A program made the translations under genes and the position numbers. Shown here piece by piece: positions 18,016 through 27,739 of a stretch of DNA of 64,000 nt. Each line of letters begins with the position of its first letter. Position 1 is the stretch's first letter. The stretch covers positions 62,001 through 126,000 of the forward strand of contig NZ_JAQBOD010000058.1 in the NCBI RefSeq assembly GCF_028288205.1, read 5' to 3'. Source of the stretch: Mucilaginibacter sp. Its GTDB lineage: Bacteria > Bacteroidota > Bacteroidia > Sphingobacteriales > Sphingobacteriaceae. Under the pieces are notes generated by a model that searched no databases, was not told the origin of the DNA, and was given only the letters and a program-made list of their open reading frames with translations.

Positions 18016-18023
18016 TATCTTTG
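18016..18023 (+). promoter_or_regulatory. -7 box TATCTTTG of guaA, near-leaderless
   Basis: TATCTTTG is followed by CCC and the ATG at 18027, so the transcript is predicted to start at or next to the initiation codon. The preceding 40 bp consist of TCTCA-type short repeats (about 17979-18008). Confidence 0.5.
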
Positions 18024-18026
18024 CCC

Positions 18027-19556
18027 ATGCAAGAAAAAATCCTCATTCTTGACTTCGGCTCGCAATTCACACAGCTTATAGCGCGCCGGGTTAGGGAACT
18101 CAATATTTACTGCGAGATCCACCCTTTTAATCACATCCCAGAAATTGACAACACTGTAAAAGGAATCATCCTATCCGGTAGCCCATATTCGGTTCGGCAG
18201 GAAGACGCGCTGCATTTTGATTTTATGAAATTTCATGGCAAGCTGCCTATGCTTGGCGTTTGTTACGGCGCGCAATACTTAGCGCATTTTAACGGCGGCG
18301 AGGTTTTGCCATCCAGCACACGCGAGTATGGCCGGGCCAATTTGCAATACATCAACAAAGAAAATCCGTTGTTTAAGCAAATACCTTCGGGTTCGCAGGT
18401 ATGGATGTCGCATGGCGATACCATTGCCACTTTAGCCAGTAATTACGAAATTATTGCCAGTACAGATACTGTTAAAGTTGCCGCTTACCAGATAACCGGC
18501 ACCCAAACTTACGGCATACAGTTTCACCCTGAGGTTACCCATAGTTTAGATGGCAAACAATTGCTGCAAAACTTTTTGGTTGATATCTGTGGATGCAAAC
18601 AAGACTGGACAGCCGATTCGTTTGTAGAAACAACCATTGCCGCGTTAAAAGAAAAACTGGGCGATGATAAAGTAGTATTGGGCCTGTCGGGCGGAGTTGA
18701 TTCATCGGTTGCGGCAGTATTGCTGCACCATGCCATCGGCAAAAACCTGCATTGCATATTTGTAGATAATGGCTTGCTGCGTAAAGATGAGTACCAGTCT
18801 GTATTGGATTCATACCAGCACATGGGCCTTAACATAAAAGGCATTGATGCCAAACAGCGTTTTTATGACGCGCTGACCGGGTTGTCTGATCCGGAGAAAA
18901 AGCGTAAAGCTATTGGCCGTGTTTTTATAGAAGTATTTGATGATGCCGCGCACGAAGTACAGGGAGTTAGCTGGCTTGGACAAGGCACCATCTACCCCGA
19001 CGTTATTGAATCGGTATCAGTAAAAGGGCCGTCGGCCACTATTAAATCGCACCATAACGTTGGCGGCTTGCCTGATTTTATGAAGCTAAAGGTTGTAGAG
19101 CCTTTAAATACTTTATTTAAAGACGAAGTGCGCCGTGTTGGTAAAGCTTTGGGTATTGATGATAATATATTAGGTCGCCACCCTTTCCCGGGTCCGGGGC
19201 TGGCTATCAGGATATTAGGTGAGGTTACACCGGAAAAAGTTGCTATATTACAAGAGGCCGATGCGATTTATATCAACAATTTGCGCAGTGCAGGTGTTTA
19301 TGATAAAGTTTGGCAGGCCGGCACCATATTTTTGCCGGTACAGTCGGTAGGTGTTATGGGCGATGAGCGTACTTATGAGAACGTTGTTTGCTTGCGTGCG
19401 GTTGAATCATTAGACGGGATGACGGCAGATTGGTGCCATTTACCCTATGACCTGCTGGCTAAGATATCAAACGAGATCATTAACAATGTAAAAGGAATTA
19501 ACCGGGTAGTATATGATATCAGTTCGAAACCGCCTGCCACTATCGAGTGGGAATAA
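18027..19556 (+). CDS. guaA: GMP synthase (glutamine-hydrolysing)
   Basis: A 509-residue two-domain enzyme converting XMP, ATP and glutamine to GMP. The class I glutamine amidotransferase domain (1-190) has the nucleophile in [10 protein letters not shown] (Cys79) and the His/Glu pair in QFHPEVTHS. The ATP pyrophosphatase domain has the PP-loop [12 protein letters not shown] (about 216-227), and the dimerisation domain ends with the conserved PPATIEWE. An in-frame TTG at 18021 is part of the promoter box, so the ATG at 18027 is the start. A lipoprotein gene begins 44 bp before its stop. Confidence 0.98.
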   Translation: MQEKILILDFGSQFTQLIARRVRELNIYCEIHPFNHIPEIDNTVKGIILSGSPYSVRQEDALHFDFMKFHGKLPMLGVCYGAQYLAHFNGGEVLPSSTREYGRANLQYINKENPLFKQIPSGSQVWMSHGDTIATLASNYEIIASTDTVKVAAYQITGTQTYGIQFHPEVTHSLDGKQLLQNFLVDICGCKQDWTADSFVETTIAALKEKLGDDKVVLGLSGGVDSSVAAVLLHHAIGKNLHCIFVDNGLLRKDEYQSVLDSYQHMGLNIKGIDAKQRFYDALTGLSDPEKKRKAIGRVFIEVFDDAAHEVQGVSWLGQGTIYPDVIESVSVKGPSATIKSHHNVGGLPDFMKLKVVEPLNTLFKDEVRRVGKALGIDDNILGRHPFPGPGLAIRILGEVTPEKVAILQEADAIYINNLRSAGVYDKVWQAGTIFLPVQSVGVMGDERTYENVVCLRAVESLDGMTADWCHLPYDLLAKISNEIINNVKGINRVVYDISSKPPATIEWE

Positions 19557-20766
19557 GTGGTTATTGTTTTTATGGATAACGCTATTAGTAGCTGCATGTT
19601 CGCCAAAACTGCAGCCGGTGGCCCCTCCTGTAAAACCAACTGAAACTGAAAAACCTGTTGTTAAAACAGAACCAAAACCAGTAAAGCCCTTGCCCCCAAA
19701 ACCGGTGGTTATTTCGCTTTTGCTGCCATTTGGGTTAGATCATTTAAATCCGGGTGCAAGCTATACCGATGTTAGTTTAAAACAAGCTAACATCGCGCTG
19801 GATTATTACCAGGGATTTAAGCTCGCGCTCGATTCATTAACCGCGTCAGGTTATAACTACAAACTGTTGGTGCATGATACAAAGGGCTCGGTGGCACAGG
19901 CGCATGCTTTAGCCTACAACCCTCAAATACAAGCAAGCGACCTTATAGTTGGCCCGGTTTTCCCAGACGATCTGAAAGCATTTACCAGTGTATTGGTTAG
20001 CGCGCGTAAGCCCGTTGTTTCGCCGCTGTCTCCCGCTTCACCGTCAACTTTTAACAATCAAAATTTGGTTACTGTTATTCCGCCTTTAGCCTATCATGCC
20101 CGGGCAACCGCCAAATACATAAACAACCGCATAAAGCCTCAAAGGGTATTCATACTGCGGTCGGGTTATTCAGAGGATAATGAATACATTACACCCTTTA
20201 AAAACACTATAGATAGTTTGAGTAAAGGACACATACAAGTAGTGCAGTTAACAGTTGTAAGGGGCAATTTGGCTGCTTTGTCATCTCAATTTTCGACAGA
20301 CAGTAATAATATATTTTTGATGCCATCAACTAACCAGGCGTTTTTAATGGTTACCATGCGGTCGCTGGATTCATTGGCGAAAAAATACCCGGTTATGTTA
20401 TTTGGTCACCCCAGTTGGGCGAAGTTCAATTTTTTGCATGCCGATATTTTGCAGCGGTTAAAAACACATATAACCTCGGCAGATCAGGTTGATTATAAAG
20501 CTGCAACTACCCTTGATTTTTTACGTACCTATCGTAAAGCTTATCATGCCGAAGCAAGTGAATATGCCATAAAAGGTTTTGATGAAGGCTTGTATTTTGG
20601 TAAATTATTAGCCGCGGACCACGGCGAAATAAAAAATTTAGACCAAAAAGATTTTATCGGTTTACATAACGATTTTCACTTTATAAAAAAATCGGGGCAA
20701 GGTTATATAAATACACATGTAAATATGATGGATTATAGTTATTTTGAGCTCAGGAAAGTAGAATGA
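19513..20766 (+). CDS. Lipoprotein with periplasmic-binding-protein type 1 fold
   Basis: A 417-residue lipoprotein. The n-region [12 protein letters not shown] is followed by a hydrophobic run and lipobox LVAAC, with Cys about residue 29. A Pro/Lys-rich linker follows, then a type 1 periplasmic-binding domain ([15 protein letters not shown] ... [12 protein letters not shown] ... [11 protein letters not shown]), as in amino-acid ABC binding proteins and LpoA/LppC-type proteins. No permease or ATPase gene is adjacent, so a transport role is unsupported; a cell-envelope role like LpoA is possible. The ATG at 19513 lies inside guaA (44-bp overlap); the only shorter start in front of the lipobox is a TTG at 19564, which leaves no positive charge. 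Confidence 0.75.
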   Translation: MISVRNRLPLSSGNKWLLFLWITLLVAACSPKLQPVAPPVKPTETEKPVVKTEPKPVKPLPPKPVVISLLLPFGLDHLNPGASYTDVSLKQANIALDYYQGFKLALDSLTASGYNYKLLVHDTKGSVAQAHALAYNPQIQASDLIVGPVFPDDLKAFTSVLVSARKPVVSPLSPASPSTFNNQNLVTVIPPLAYHARATAKYINNRIKPQRVFILRSGYSEDNEYITPFKNTIDSLSKGHIQVVQLTVVRGNLAALSSQFSTDSNNIFLMPSTNQAFLMVTMRSLDSLAKKYPVMLFGHPSWAKFNFLHADILQRLKTHITSADQVDYKAATTLDFLRTYRKAYHAEASEYAIKGFDEGLYFGKLLAADHGEIKNLDQKDFIGLHNDFHFIKKSGQGYINTHVNMMDYSYFELRKVE

Positions 20767-21932
20767 AGGCAATAAACCAGCTTAAAACATTTCAGCGTAT
20801 TTTGGGTGAATATCCGGCCGAAACGCCTTTAAGCAAATTTTTGCCCGGCTTTTATCGTCAAAATAAACAAATGGGGTCAAGCGACAGGCGCCTTGCCAAC
20901 CGGTTAATGTATAACTATTTCCGCTTAGGCAAAGCGCTATGGAACACCCCTACTGAGGACCGGTTAATGGTTGCCGAGTTTTTGTGCAACACCCAAACCA
21001 ATTCCTTCCTGCAACATTTTAAACCCGACTGGGCCGCCTGTATTGGGTTTACTATTGAGGATAAAATAGAGTTAATACTTAAAACCCATCCTGATTTTAA
21101 ACTGGATGATGTTTTTCCGTGGGCTGCACAACTATCACCGGATATTGACAAAACCGTCTTCCTTAAATCTTTCTTTGTGCAACCCGATCTGTTTATCCAT
21201 GTACATAACGGCTATGATCATTTAGTTAAAACCGAATTAGTTAAAGCAGGCATTGTTTTTAAAGATGAAGGCAACGGCTGTTTAGCCTTACCTAACGGGA
21301 CACGCTTAGAGACTATATTTGTAAACCAGCACTGGTTCGAGGTACAGGATCAATCGTCACAACAAACCGCCAATTATTTTAAACCTAATAAATGGGATGC
21401 GTGGTGGGACGCCTGCGCGGCATCGGGCGGTAAATCGTTATTGCTGTATGAGCTGGAACCTAATATAAAGCTGGTGGTATCTGATATTCGCGAATCTATA
21501 CTGGCTAACCTGGATGAACGATTCCGTTCCGCAGGCTTACTCAAATATCAAAAGAAACAACTTGACCTCACCCAAAACGTTGACCAAACCCTGCACGATT
21601 ACGAGTTTGATGGTATTATCTTAGATGCCCCCTGCAGCGGCTCGGGCACCTGGGGCCGTACACCCGAAATGATATCGCAATTTGAACCGCAAAAAATAGA
21701 GTTCTTTCAGCGCCTGCAAAAAACTATTGCCGTTAATGTAGTTAAGTTTTTAAAGCCCGGCAAACCGTTGATATACATTACCTGCTCGGCCTTTAAAGCC
21801 GAGAATGAGGAAGTGGTTGATTATTTAGTAAAAGAGTGTGGGTTAAAATTGGAAGAGGTGAAAGTTTTGAAGGGGTATGAGGGGAAGGCGGATAGTATGT
21901 TTGTTGCGCGACTTAGCCCCCCAGCCCCCTGA
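20763..21932 (+). CDS. RsmB/NOP-family rRNA (cytosine-C5) methyltransferase
   Basis: A 389-residue SAM-dependent RNA m5C methyltransferase of the RsmB/NOP2 class. Both catalytic cysteines are present: LDAPCSGSGTWGR (motif IV) and YITCSAFKAENEEV (motif VI). The N-terminal part is an RsmB-like helical domain (NRLMYNYFRLGKALW). Motif I is atypical: DACAASGGKSLLLYEL instead of the usual APGGKT. It overlaps the lipoprotein stop by 4 bp (ATGA). The last codons (RLSPPAP) and the stop are encoded by a C-rich repeat, AGCCCCCTGAAGGGGAGC, so the native C-terminus has probably been replaced by repeat sequence. Confidence 0.9.
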   Translation: MKAINQLKTFQRILGEYPAETPLSKFLPGFYRQNKQMGSSDRRLANRLMYNYFRLGKALWNTPTEDRLMVAEFLCNTQTNSFLQHFKPDWAACIGFTIEDKIELILKTHPDFKLDDVFPWAAQLSPDIDKTVFLKSFFVQPDLFIHVHNGYDHLVKTELVKAGIVFKDEGNGCLALPNGTRLETIFVNQHWFEVQDQSSQQTANYFKPNKWDAWWDACAASGGKSLLLYELEPNIKLVVSDIRESILANLDERFRSAGLLKYQKKQLDLTQNVDQTLHDYEFDGIILDAPCSGSGTWGRTPEMISQFEPQKIEFFQRLQKTIAVNVVKFLKPGKPLIYITCSAFKAENEEVVDYLVKECGLKLEEVKVLKGYEGKADSMFVARLSPPAP

Positions 21933-22010
21933 AGGGGAGCTTTTGACGTAACTATGGGTTTGTCATTTCGACCAACGGGGGAAATCTATACACGGCAAGG
22001 TCTATTTAAG

Positions 22011-22123
22011 TTAGTCCGGATTGCAATTAGGACTTGAATGCCTACGGATTTGCAATCCGTGTGCACTACCCTCGGGGATTACAAATCCCCTGGAAAATCA
22101 GTCCGGGATTACAAATCCGGACT
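22011..22123. repeat. Cluster of GGATTACAAATCC-type palindromes
   Basis: Three hairpins in a row: ACGGATT-TGC-AATCCGT (22044-22060), GGGGATT-ACA-AATCCCC (22074-22090) and AGTCCGGGATT-ACA-AATCCGGACT (22100-22123). TTAGTCCGGATT at 22011 is the partner word. A related hairpin lies at 22646-22683. They fill the gap between two convergent genes and may double as terminators. Confidence 0.85.
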
Positions 22124-22131
22124 AACCGGTT

Positions 22132-22554
22132 TTACTGACCCTCCCTCGGCCATTTCCATGCATACCAAACAATGTTCGCTGTAATTATACTTTCAACAAT
22201 TGCAAAGAAAACAGCAAATGTCAGCCATTTATCCAATGAGTAGTTTGATGCGATCCACAACATTAATGCGGTGTATAATGTACCAAATATTATATTGAAC
22301 AAACGGCTAAATTTAGGTTTTAACAATATTGACAAAGGAATCATCAATGCAGGTATTATCAACAGCAATGCCCCAAAAAGCAGCGTCATTGGTGTAGATA
22401 AAAAATTATCTCCACTAATTATACGCTCAATCTTTTTTGGAACATATAATTCAAAATAGTCTTCATATATGTAGCAGAACATTACGGATGTCCATAATAC
22501 TGCTAATTTAATTTTGACATTTACTTTCAGATCTTCTAACTTATTAGTATTCAT
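22132..22554 (-). CDS. Small four-helix membrane protein (DUF6326-like)
   Basis: A 140-residue integral membrane protein with four predicted helices (about 17-33, 55-80, 88-108, 112-135). The N-terminal words LAVLWTSVMFCYIYEDYFELYV resemble the family I recall as DUF6326; I am only moderately sure of that name. No catalytic or binding motif is visible. It ends in a short charged tail (KWPREGQ). It stands alone between two repeat-filled gaps, so context gives no hint of role. Confidence 0.65.
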   Translation of the reverse strand: MNTNKLEDLKVNVKIKLAVLWTSVMFCYIYEDYFELYVPKKIERIISGDNFLSTPMTLLFGALLLIIPALMIPLSILLKPKFSRLFNIIFGTLYTALMLWIASNYSLDKWLTFAVFFAIVESIITANIVWYAWKWPREGQ

Positions 22555-22645
22555 TTTATTGAATTTAAGATTTGATTAAATTAGATAGAAAAGTATACGA
22601 ATAACTTATCTCTTTGGGGTTCTCCACTATTTAGAAGCTTCTTGG

Positions 22646-22683
22646 TTAGTCCGGATTTTGAACAATTTTGAATCCCGGACTAA
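22646..22683. repeat. TTAGTCCGGATT inverted repeat
   Basis: TTAGTCCGGATT (22646-22657) faces AATCCCGGACTAA (22671-22683), a 12-bp stem with one bulged C. The arms are the same words as in the cluster at 22011-22123 on the other side of the small membrane-protein gene. Confidence 0.8.
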
Positions 22684-22780
22684 TTGAGGCTGTTTCATCA
22701 CATCAAAATTAAGCAATCTGCAATTAGATGATAATCAAATAAATAATACAAATTTACGCATAAAAATACTGACGAATACG

Positions 22781-22871
22781 TTGTTACATTTTGTTTCATC
22801 ACTTTTTAGCAAGTAATTGAATTTCAATTTGTTAATCCAAAATCTTGTTTCACTTGTTACATTTTGTTTCA
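22781..22871. repeat. Two 18-bp direct repeats TTGTTACATTTTGTTTCA
   Basis: Identical 18-bp copies occupy 22781-22798 and 22854-22871, 73 bp apart start to start. TGTTTCA also occurs near 22692 and 22847, and its complement GTGAAACA near 22880. The spacing and the inverted copy would fit a multi-site operator; no regulator gene is adjacent. Confidence 0.75.
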
Positions 22872-22977
22872 CATTTGCGTGAAACAAACGCAATCAAAAA
22901 GTCTCCCCTACCGGGGGAGATTATTCACGGTTGTTTGTCTTTTAAGGTGTTCATGAAGGCTCCGCCGTTAGAGGGGG

Positions 22978-23553
22978 CTAAAGGTGCGTATTACTCCTAA
23001 ACAACTTGATAGCAATAGCCAGTAAAATTATCCCAAACGCTTTACGCAGAATATTGATACCGGTTTTGCCAAACAGTTTCTCCAGCCATTGCACGTTTTT
23101 TAGCACCAGGTAAACAAACAGGGTATTGATAACAATGCCTACCAATATGTCCTGAGTTTGGTATTGTGATTTTAGGGATAAAAGCGTAGTCATAGTACCC
23201 GCTCCTGCGATTAACGGGAAGGCCAGCGGAACAATGGATACCGTATTTGCCATATCCTCATCCGGTTTAAACAGGTGGATGCCCAGTATCATTTCCATAG
23301 CTATAATAAATATTACCAATGAACCGGCAATAGCGAAAGAGGCTACATCCAGGCCAATTATATCCAGCAGCTTATCGCCCACTAATAAAAAAACGATCAT
23401 TAATACCAATACTACAATACTGGCTTTTTCAGACTCGATATGCCCGGCACGCTGGCGCAATTGGATAATTACAGGTATGGCGCCTAATATATCAATAATC
23501 GCGAAGAGGATCATGGTTACTGATAGTATCTCTTTAAAAATGAAAGGGTGCAT
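22978..23553 (-). CDS. MarC family integral membrane protein
   Basis: A 191-residue protein with six predicted membrane helices, of the MarC/UPF0056 family. Typical features are FAIIDILGAIPVII in helix 1, GLDVASFAIAGSLVIFIIAMEMILG, VPLAFPLIAGAGTMTTLLSL and KAFGIILLAIAIKLF near the end. Family members were once tied to antibiotic resistance, but their transport activity is not established. Monocistronic: own promoter (23576-23583) downstream of the terminator of the upstream permease gene. Confidence 0.92.
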   Translation of the reverse strand: MHPFIFKEILSVTMILFAIIDILGAIPVIIQLRQRAGHIESEKASIVVLVLMIVFLLVGDKLLDIIGLDVASFAIAGSLVIFIIAMEMILGIHLFKPDEDMANTVSIVPLAFPLIAGAGTMTTLLSLKSQYQTQDILVGIVINTLFVYLVLKNVQWLEKLFGKTGINILRKAFGIILLAIAIKLFRSNTHL

Positions 23554-23575
23554 AGGTGGTGATAATTAATTGATA

Positions 23576-23583
23576 CAAAGCTA
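23576..23583 (-). promoter_or_regulatory. -7 box TAGCTTTG of the MarC gene
   Basis: On the minus strand TAGCTTTG matches TAnnTTTG. A TTTG lies about 15 bp upstream inside the terminator arm. The predicted start near 23571 gives a leader of about 18 nt. Confidence 0.55.
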
Positions 23584-23596
23584 AAAACAATATCAA

Positions 23597-23630
23597 CACA
23601 AAAGGTTCTGAAAATTCAGAACCTTTTGTG
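23597..23630. terminator. Perfect 16-bp hairpin after the permease gene
   Basis: CACAAAAGGTTCTGAA (23597-23612) pairs fully with 23615-23630 around AA. It lies just beyond the stop of the permease gene (minus strand) and before the MarC promoter. The T-rich flank on the minus strand is interrupted, so termination is likely but not textbook. Confidence 0.75.
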
Positions 23631-23653
23631 AAAATGTATAAAGAGAATATTAA

Positions 23654-25210
23654 TTACTCTACAAATTTAGGGTTCGGCGGATTAATCGCAGCCTTGGGTT
23701 TACCATGTCTTACATGCGAGTGTTTAATACTATAAGTAAAGTATACAATCATGCCTAAAGCCATCCATACAAATAAACGCAGCCAATTGTCTAATCCCTC
23801 GCTAGCCATCATACATAAGCATATTGCTGCTCCAAGCGGGCACACGATATAGTAAAGTGGAGTTTGGAACGGTCGTGTAATACCCGGATCAGTTCTACGC
23901 AGAATGAATATACCTATACATACCAGCACAAACGCGAATAAAGTACCAATACTCACCATATCCCCAACAATACTATCGGGAATAAAGCCTGCGAATAAAG
24001 ATACCATTATAAAGAAGAACCACTGCGACTTATATGGTGTGCGGAATTTTGTGTGCAGTTTTGAAAAAATGGGCCAGATCAAACCGTCAACACTCATGGT
24101 ATAAAATACACGGGTTTGGCCAAGCAACATCACGAGGATAACAGATGAGAAACCTGCTAAAATAGCAATGGTAACCAATTTAGCTAACCAGCCAAATCCG
24201 GGCATAAATGTTTGGATAGCGTAAGTAACAGACGCTTCTTTACCTTTTACCAAAAATTCTTTATAAGGTGCTAAACCGGTTAATACGTGCGAGAATAAGA
24301 TGTATAAAACGGTACAGAATACTAAAGAGATCAAAATACCTTTTGGCATATCTTTCTGCGGATTTTTAGCTTCCTGCGCCGCTGTCGAAACTGCATCAAA
24401 ACCAATAAACGCAAAGAATACCACACTTGCCCCCCGTAATACACCGAGCCAGCCATGGTTAAACGTATCGCCATAATTAACAATACCCGTATTAGTTGCA
24501 ATGGTACCTGCATCTGCAGGTATCAGGTATGGTATGTGGTTTGCCGGATTAATAAAGCTCCATCCTAAACCAATGATCATTAATACAATAGCTACTTTAA
24601 CAATAACGATAACGTTATTTACCGCTGCCGATTCTGCTGTACCTTTTATAAGTAATAAAGTAAGCATTAGTAGTATGAATATAGCCGGTAAATTAACCAA
24701 TCCATGCGTGCCCAGTTCTGAGGCATACATACCCGTTGTAGTTGTTGATACCTCGAACGGAGAATGTGATAGCGCGAAAGGTATATGGCAATTAAAGAAT
24801 GTTTCAAGGAAAGTGTTAAAATATTGCGACCAGCCAATGGCTACCGTAGCGGCACCTAAAGCATACTCCAATACCAAATCCCATCCAATTATCCAGGCAA
24901 TAAACTCGCCCATTGTAGCGTAAGAATAAGTGTAGGCCGATCCTGCTATAGGTATCATACTGGCAAACTCAGCGTAGCATAAACCGGCTAAGGCGCAACC
25001 CGCTGCCGCGATTGCAAATGATATGGTAACTGCCGGTCCGGCATGCTCGCCTGCTGCTGCTGCTGTACGCACAAAAATACCGGCGCCAATAATTGCGCCA
25101 ATACCTAATGCGATAAGTGAGCCAACACCGAGTGTACGTTTTAATGTCTTTTCCCCTTCTTTCGAAGCGGCCATTAATTGTGCAATAGGTTTTTTAATAA
25201 ATAGCTTCAT
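23654..25210 (-). CDS. APC-superfamily amino-acid permease, cationic-amino-acid-transporter type
   Basis: A 518-residue inner-membrane permease with 12-14 helices. The helix-1 signature GIGAIIGAGIFVRTAAAAGE and helix-6 region GASVVFFAFIGFDAVSTAAQE are those of CAT-type APC transporters. The C-terminus has the extra helices usual for this group and a short tail (HSHVRHGKP). The frame is open to an ATG at 25243, but that codon overlaps the promoter box at 25241-25248. The ATG at 25210 (MKLFIKKPIAQLM) is therefore chosen. Substrate (Lys/Arg or broader) is not readable. Confidence 0.92.
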   Translation of the reverse strand: MKLFIKKPIAQLMAASKEGEKTLKRTLGVGSLIALGIGAIIGAGIFVRTAAAAGEHAGPAVTISFAIAAAGCALAGLCYAEFASMIPIAGSAYTYSYATMGEFIAWIIGWDLVLEYALGAATVAIGWSQYFNTFLETFFNCHIPFALSHSPFEVSTTTTGMYASELGTHGLVNLPAIFILLMLTLLLIKGTAESAAVNNVIVIVKVAIVLMIIGLGWSFINPANHIPYLIPADAGTIATNTGIVNYGDTFNHGWLGVLRGASVVFFAFIGFDAVSTAAQEAKNPQKDMPKGILISLVFCTVLYILFSHVLTGLAPYKEFLVKGKEASVTYAIQTFMPGFGWLAKLVTIAILAGFSSVILVMLLGQTRVFYTMSVDGLIWPIFSKLHTKFRTPYKSQWFFFIMVSLFAGFIPDSIVGDMVSIGTLFAFVLVCIGIFILRRTDPGITRPFQTPLYYIVCPLGAAICLCMMASEGLDNWLRLFVWMALGMIVYFTYSIKHSHVRHGKPKAAINPPNPKFVE

Positions 25211-25240
25211 GTGTTTTTTAAAATCAGTTAATCTTATTCC

Positions 25241-25248
25241 CAAACATA
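25241..25248 (-). promoter_or_regulatory. -7 box TATGTTTG deciding the permease start
   Basis: On the minus strand TATGTTTG matches TAnnTTTG. Transcription would start near 25236, downstream of the ATG at 25243 and 26 nt upstream of the ATG at 25210. It favours the shorter protein. Confidence 0.5.
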
Positions 25249-25322
25249 GTTAATTTTTCCGAAAAAAATAATGTGACGGTATTATGGTAAATAAGTTTTG
25301 AATAGCTGTTTTTATCCCAACA

Positions 25323-25350
25323 AAAAAGGGATACCAAACCGGCATCCCTT
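25323..25350 (-). terminator. Intrinsic terminator of hppA
   Basis: Read on the minus strand, AAGGGATGCC and GGTATCCCTT form a stem with one imperfect pair around a GGTTT loop, followed by a T-run. It lies 20 bp after the hppA stop. Confidence 0.8.
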
Positions 25351-25370
25351 CTCTTTATAATCCTTTATTA

Positions 25371-27611
25371 TTATACGTTTTTATCTATCTTGATAACATG
25401 CGTTATCATTGACCTTCTTTGAATTTCTTTTTGTAAACGTGGGCTATGGCTAAGTTCTTTATGCAAATGTGGTGCAATAACCAATGACATAATCGACATC
25501 AGCTTGATCAAAATATTCATTGACGGGCCTGACGTATCTTTAAACGGATCGCCAACAGTATCACCTGTTACAGATGCTTTATGTGGTTCTGATTTTTTGT
25601 AGTGCATTTCGCCGTTTATATCCACTCCTTTTTCGAATGATTTTTTAGCATTGTCCCATGCGCCGCCTGCGTTGCTTTGGAAGATACCCATTAACACACC
25701 CGATACGGTTACGCCTGCTAATAATCCGCCTAAAACTTCGGGGCCGAATATAAAGCCAACTATTATAGGGGTAATCAACGCTATAAGGCCCGGGGCTACC
25801 ATCTCGCGGATAGAGGCTTTGGTTGATATAGCTACGCATTTTTCATACTCAGGTTTAGCTTTGTATTCCATAATGCCCGGTATCTCGCGAAACTGGCGAC
25901 GTACTTCTTCTACCATCGCCATAGCTGCACGGCCCACTGCCGAGATGCATAATGCCGAGAATATAAAAGGTATCATACCACCAACAAATAAACCCGCCAG
26001 TACATCGGCTTTGTAAATATCAATATGCTCAATACCTGCTACACCCACAAAGGCTGCAAATAAAGCCAGTGAGGTTAATGCTGCCGAAGCAATGGCAAAA
26101 CCCTTGCCTGTTGCTGCGGTAGTGTTACCTACGGCATCAAGGTTGTCCGTCCGGTGGCGTACCTCGGGTGGTAACTGGCTCATTTCGGCAATACCACCGG
26201 CGTTATCAGCAATTGGGCCAAATGCATCGATAGCTAATTGCATAGCTGTAGTAGCCATCATACCTGCCGCGGCAATTGCCACACCATATAAACCTGCAAA
26301 ATGATAAGAGCCATAAATACCCGAAGCCAATACTAAAATTGGTAACACGGTAGATTCCATGCCTACTGCCAAACCTGCTATAATGTTGGTAGCATGGCCC
26401 GTTGATGATTGCCTTATTATGCCCAACACCGGGCGTTTACCCATCGCGGTATAATACTCGGTTATCATTGACATTAGCGTGCCAACAACCAAACCCACCA
26501 TTATAGATCCTATTATGCCATCTTTGGTAAATATTAAAGCACCTTCTTTCATAACCCCGTCGCCATCCATATCGCGGCTCATAAAGAAGTTACCATCAGG
26601 CAGCATCCATTTAACTAAAAATATCGAAGCAATAGCAGTTAATAATATAGAGGTCCAGTTACCTATATTTAATGCTTTTTGCACACTGTCGGTTTCGCTT
26701 TTAATTCTTACGAATGACGCGCCAACTATAGAGAATATCAAACCTAAGCCTGCAATAACCATTGGTAATAATATAGGGGCAATACCGCCAAAATTATCAT
26801 GCGATACAATTTCACGGCCCAATACCATGGTAGCCAGCATAGTTGCAACGTATGACCCGAATAGATCGGCACCCATACCTGCAACGTCACCTACGTTGTC
26901 GCCTACGTTATCAGCAATTGTTGCGGGGTTACGCACATCATCCTCGGGGATACCTGCTTCTACCTTGCCCACTAAATCGGCACCCACGTCGGCAGCTTTG
27001 GTATAAATACCGCCACCCACACGTGCAAATAAGGCAATGGATTCTGCACCTAACGAAAATCCGGCTAATACATCCAGCGCCTTAGCCATGGCTACACCGT
27101 TTACACTACTGCCGGTAACATTTTTTACATAAATAGTATAGAATACAATGAATAACGAACCTAAACCTATAATAGCTAAACCCGCTACGCCCAAACCCAT
27201 AACGGTACCGCCTGTAAACGATACTTTTAATGCTTTGGCTAAGCTGGTTCGCGCAGCTTGTGTAGTACGCACGTTTGCTTTGGTAGCAATACGCATGCCC
27301 AGGTAACCTGCAAATGCCGATAAAAAAGCGCCAACTATAAATGAAACCGCTATAACCGGGCTTGATGTATGTACCGTTGTGCCAGAGTAAGCCAGTAAAA
27401 TACCTGCAATAACTACAAAGTAGCCCAGCATTTTCCACTCTGCGCGTAAAAAAGCCATTGCCCCATCAGCAATATGGCCTGCAAGCTCATTCATTGAAGC
27501 ATCACCGGTTTCCTGTTTAGTAACCCAGGCCGACTTAATGATCATAAATACAATTCCTACTAAACCAAAAACGGGAATTAAGTAAATTAAGTAAGTGTTC
27601 AAAAAATCCAT
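25371..27611 (-). CDS. hppA: Membrane-bound ion-pumping pyrophosphatase (K+-dependent type)
   Basis: A 746-residue polytopic pyrophosphatase coupling PPi hydrolysis to export of H+ or Na+. The substrate motifs are complete: [18 protein letters not shown] and [18 protein letters not shown] near residues 205-245, [19 protein letters not shown] in the middle, and a C-terminal conserved [12 protein letters not shown]. The segment [10 protein letters not shown] has Ala where K+-independent enzymes have Lys, so it belongs to the K+-dependent class. Some Bacteroidota members of this class pump both Na+ and H+; the ion cannot be fixed here. After the last helices it has a basic tail of about 25 residues ([16 protein letters not shown]) that I do not recognise as conserved. 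Confidence 0.96.
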   Translation of the reverse strand: MDFLNTYLIYLIPVFGLVGIVFMIIKSAWVTKQETGDASMNELAGHIADGAMAFLRAEWKMLGYFVVIAGILLAYSGTTVHTSSPVIAVSFIVGAFLSAFAGYLGMRIATKANVRTTQAARTSLAKALKVSFTGGTVMGLGVAGLAIIGLGSLFIVFYTIYVKNVTGSSVNGVAMAKALDVLAGFSLGAESIALFARVGGGIYTKAADVGADLVGKVEAGIPEDDVRNPATIADNVGDNVGDVAGMGADLFGSYVATMLATMVLGREIVSHDNFGGIAPILLPMVIAGLGLIFSIVGASFVRIKSETDSVQKALNIGNWTSILLTAIASIFLVKWMLPDGNFFMSRDMDGDGVMKEGALIFTKDGIIGSIMVGLVVGTLMSMITEYYTAMGKRPVLGIIRQSSTGHATNIIAGLAVGMESTVLPILVLASGIYGSYHFAGLYGVAIAAAGMMATTAMQLAIDAFGPIADNAGGIAEMSQLPPEVRHRTDNLDAVGNTTAATGKGFAIASAALTSLALFAAFVGVAGIEHIDIYKADVLAGLFVGGMIPFIFSALCISAVGRAAMAMVEEVRRQFREIPGIMEYKAKPEYEKCVAISTKASIREMVAPGLIALITPIIVGFIFGPEVLGGLLAGVTVSGVLMGIFQSNAGGAWDNAKKSFEKGVDINGEMHYKKSEPHKASVTGDTVGDPFKDTSGPSMNILIKLMSIMSLVIAPHLHKELSHSPRLQKEIQRRSMITHVIKIDKNV

Positions 27612-27739
27612 ATGTGTTATTAAAGTTTATATTTTGTTTGGTATTTAATCGGGGTTGCAAATTAGTAAAATTAATTTCTTTACAATAGCATGTCAATTAT
27701 AAAGTTTTTTGAATAGTTTAGAACTCTAAACGATATCTA

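Larger units (their letters stand above)
22555..22977. other. Gene-free stretch with several repeat types
   Basis: No credible coding region. It holds a TTAGTCCGGATT/AATCCCGGACTAA hairpin (22646-22683), two 18-bp direct repeats (22781 and 22854) with extra TGTTTCA words, and a GC hairpin TCTCCCCTACCGGGGGAGA (22902-22920). Next to the MarC stop is a further repeat-like segment (TTAGAGGGGGCTAAAG, 22968-22983). An AT-rich part (22700-22780) shows nothing else. Confidence 0.7.

Noticed and set aside
26479..27006. 175-codon open frame on the plus strand opposite hppA
   Set aside because: It is an antisense shadow of a highly conserved gene; its translation is Pro/Ile/Ser-rich with no motif, and hppA is certain on the other strand.
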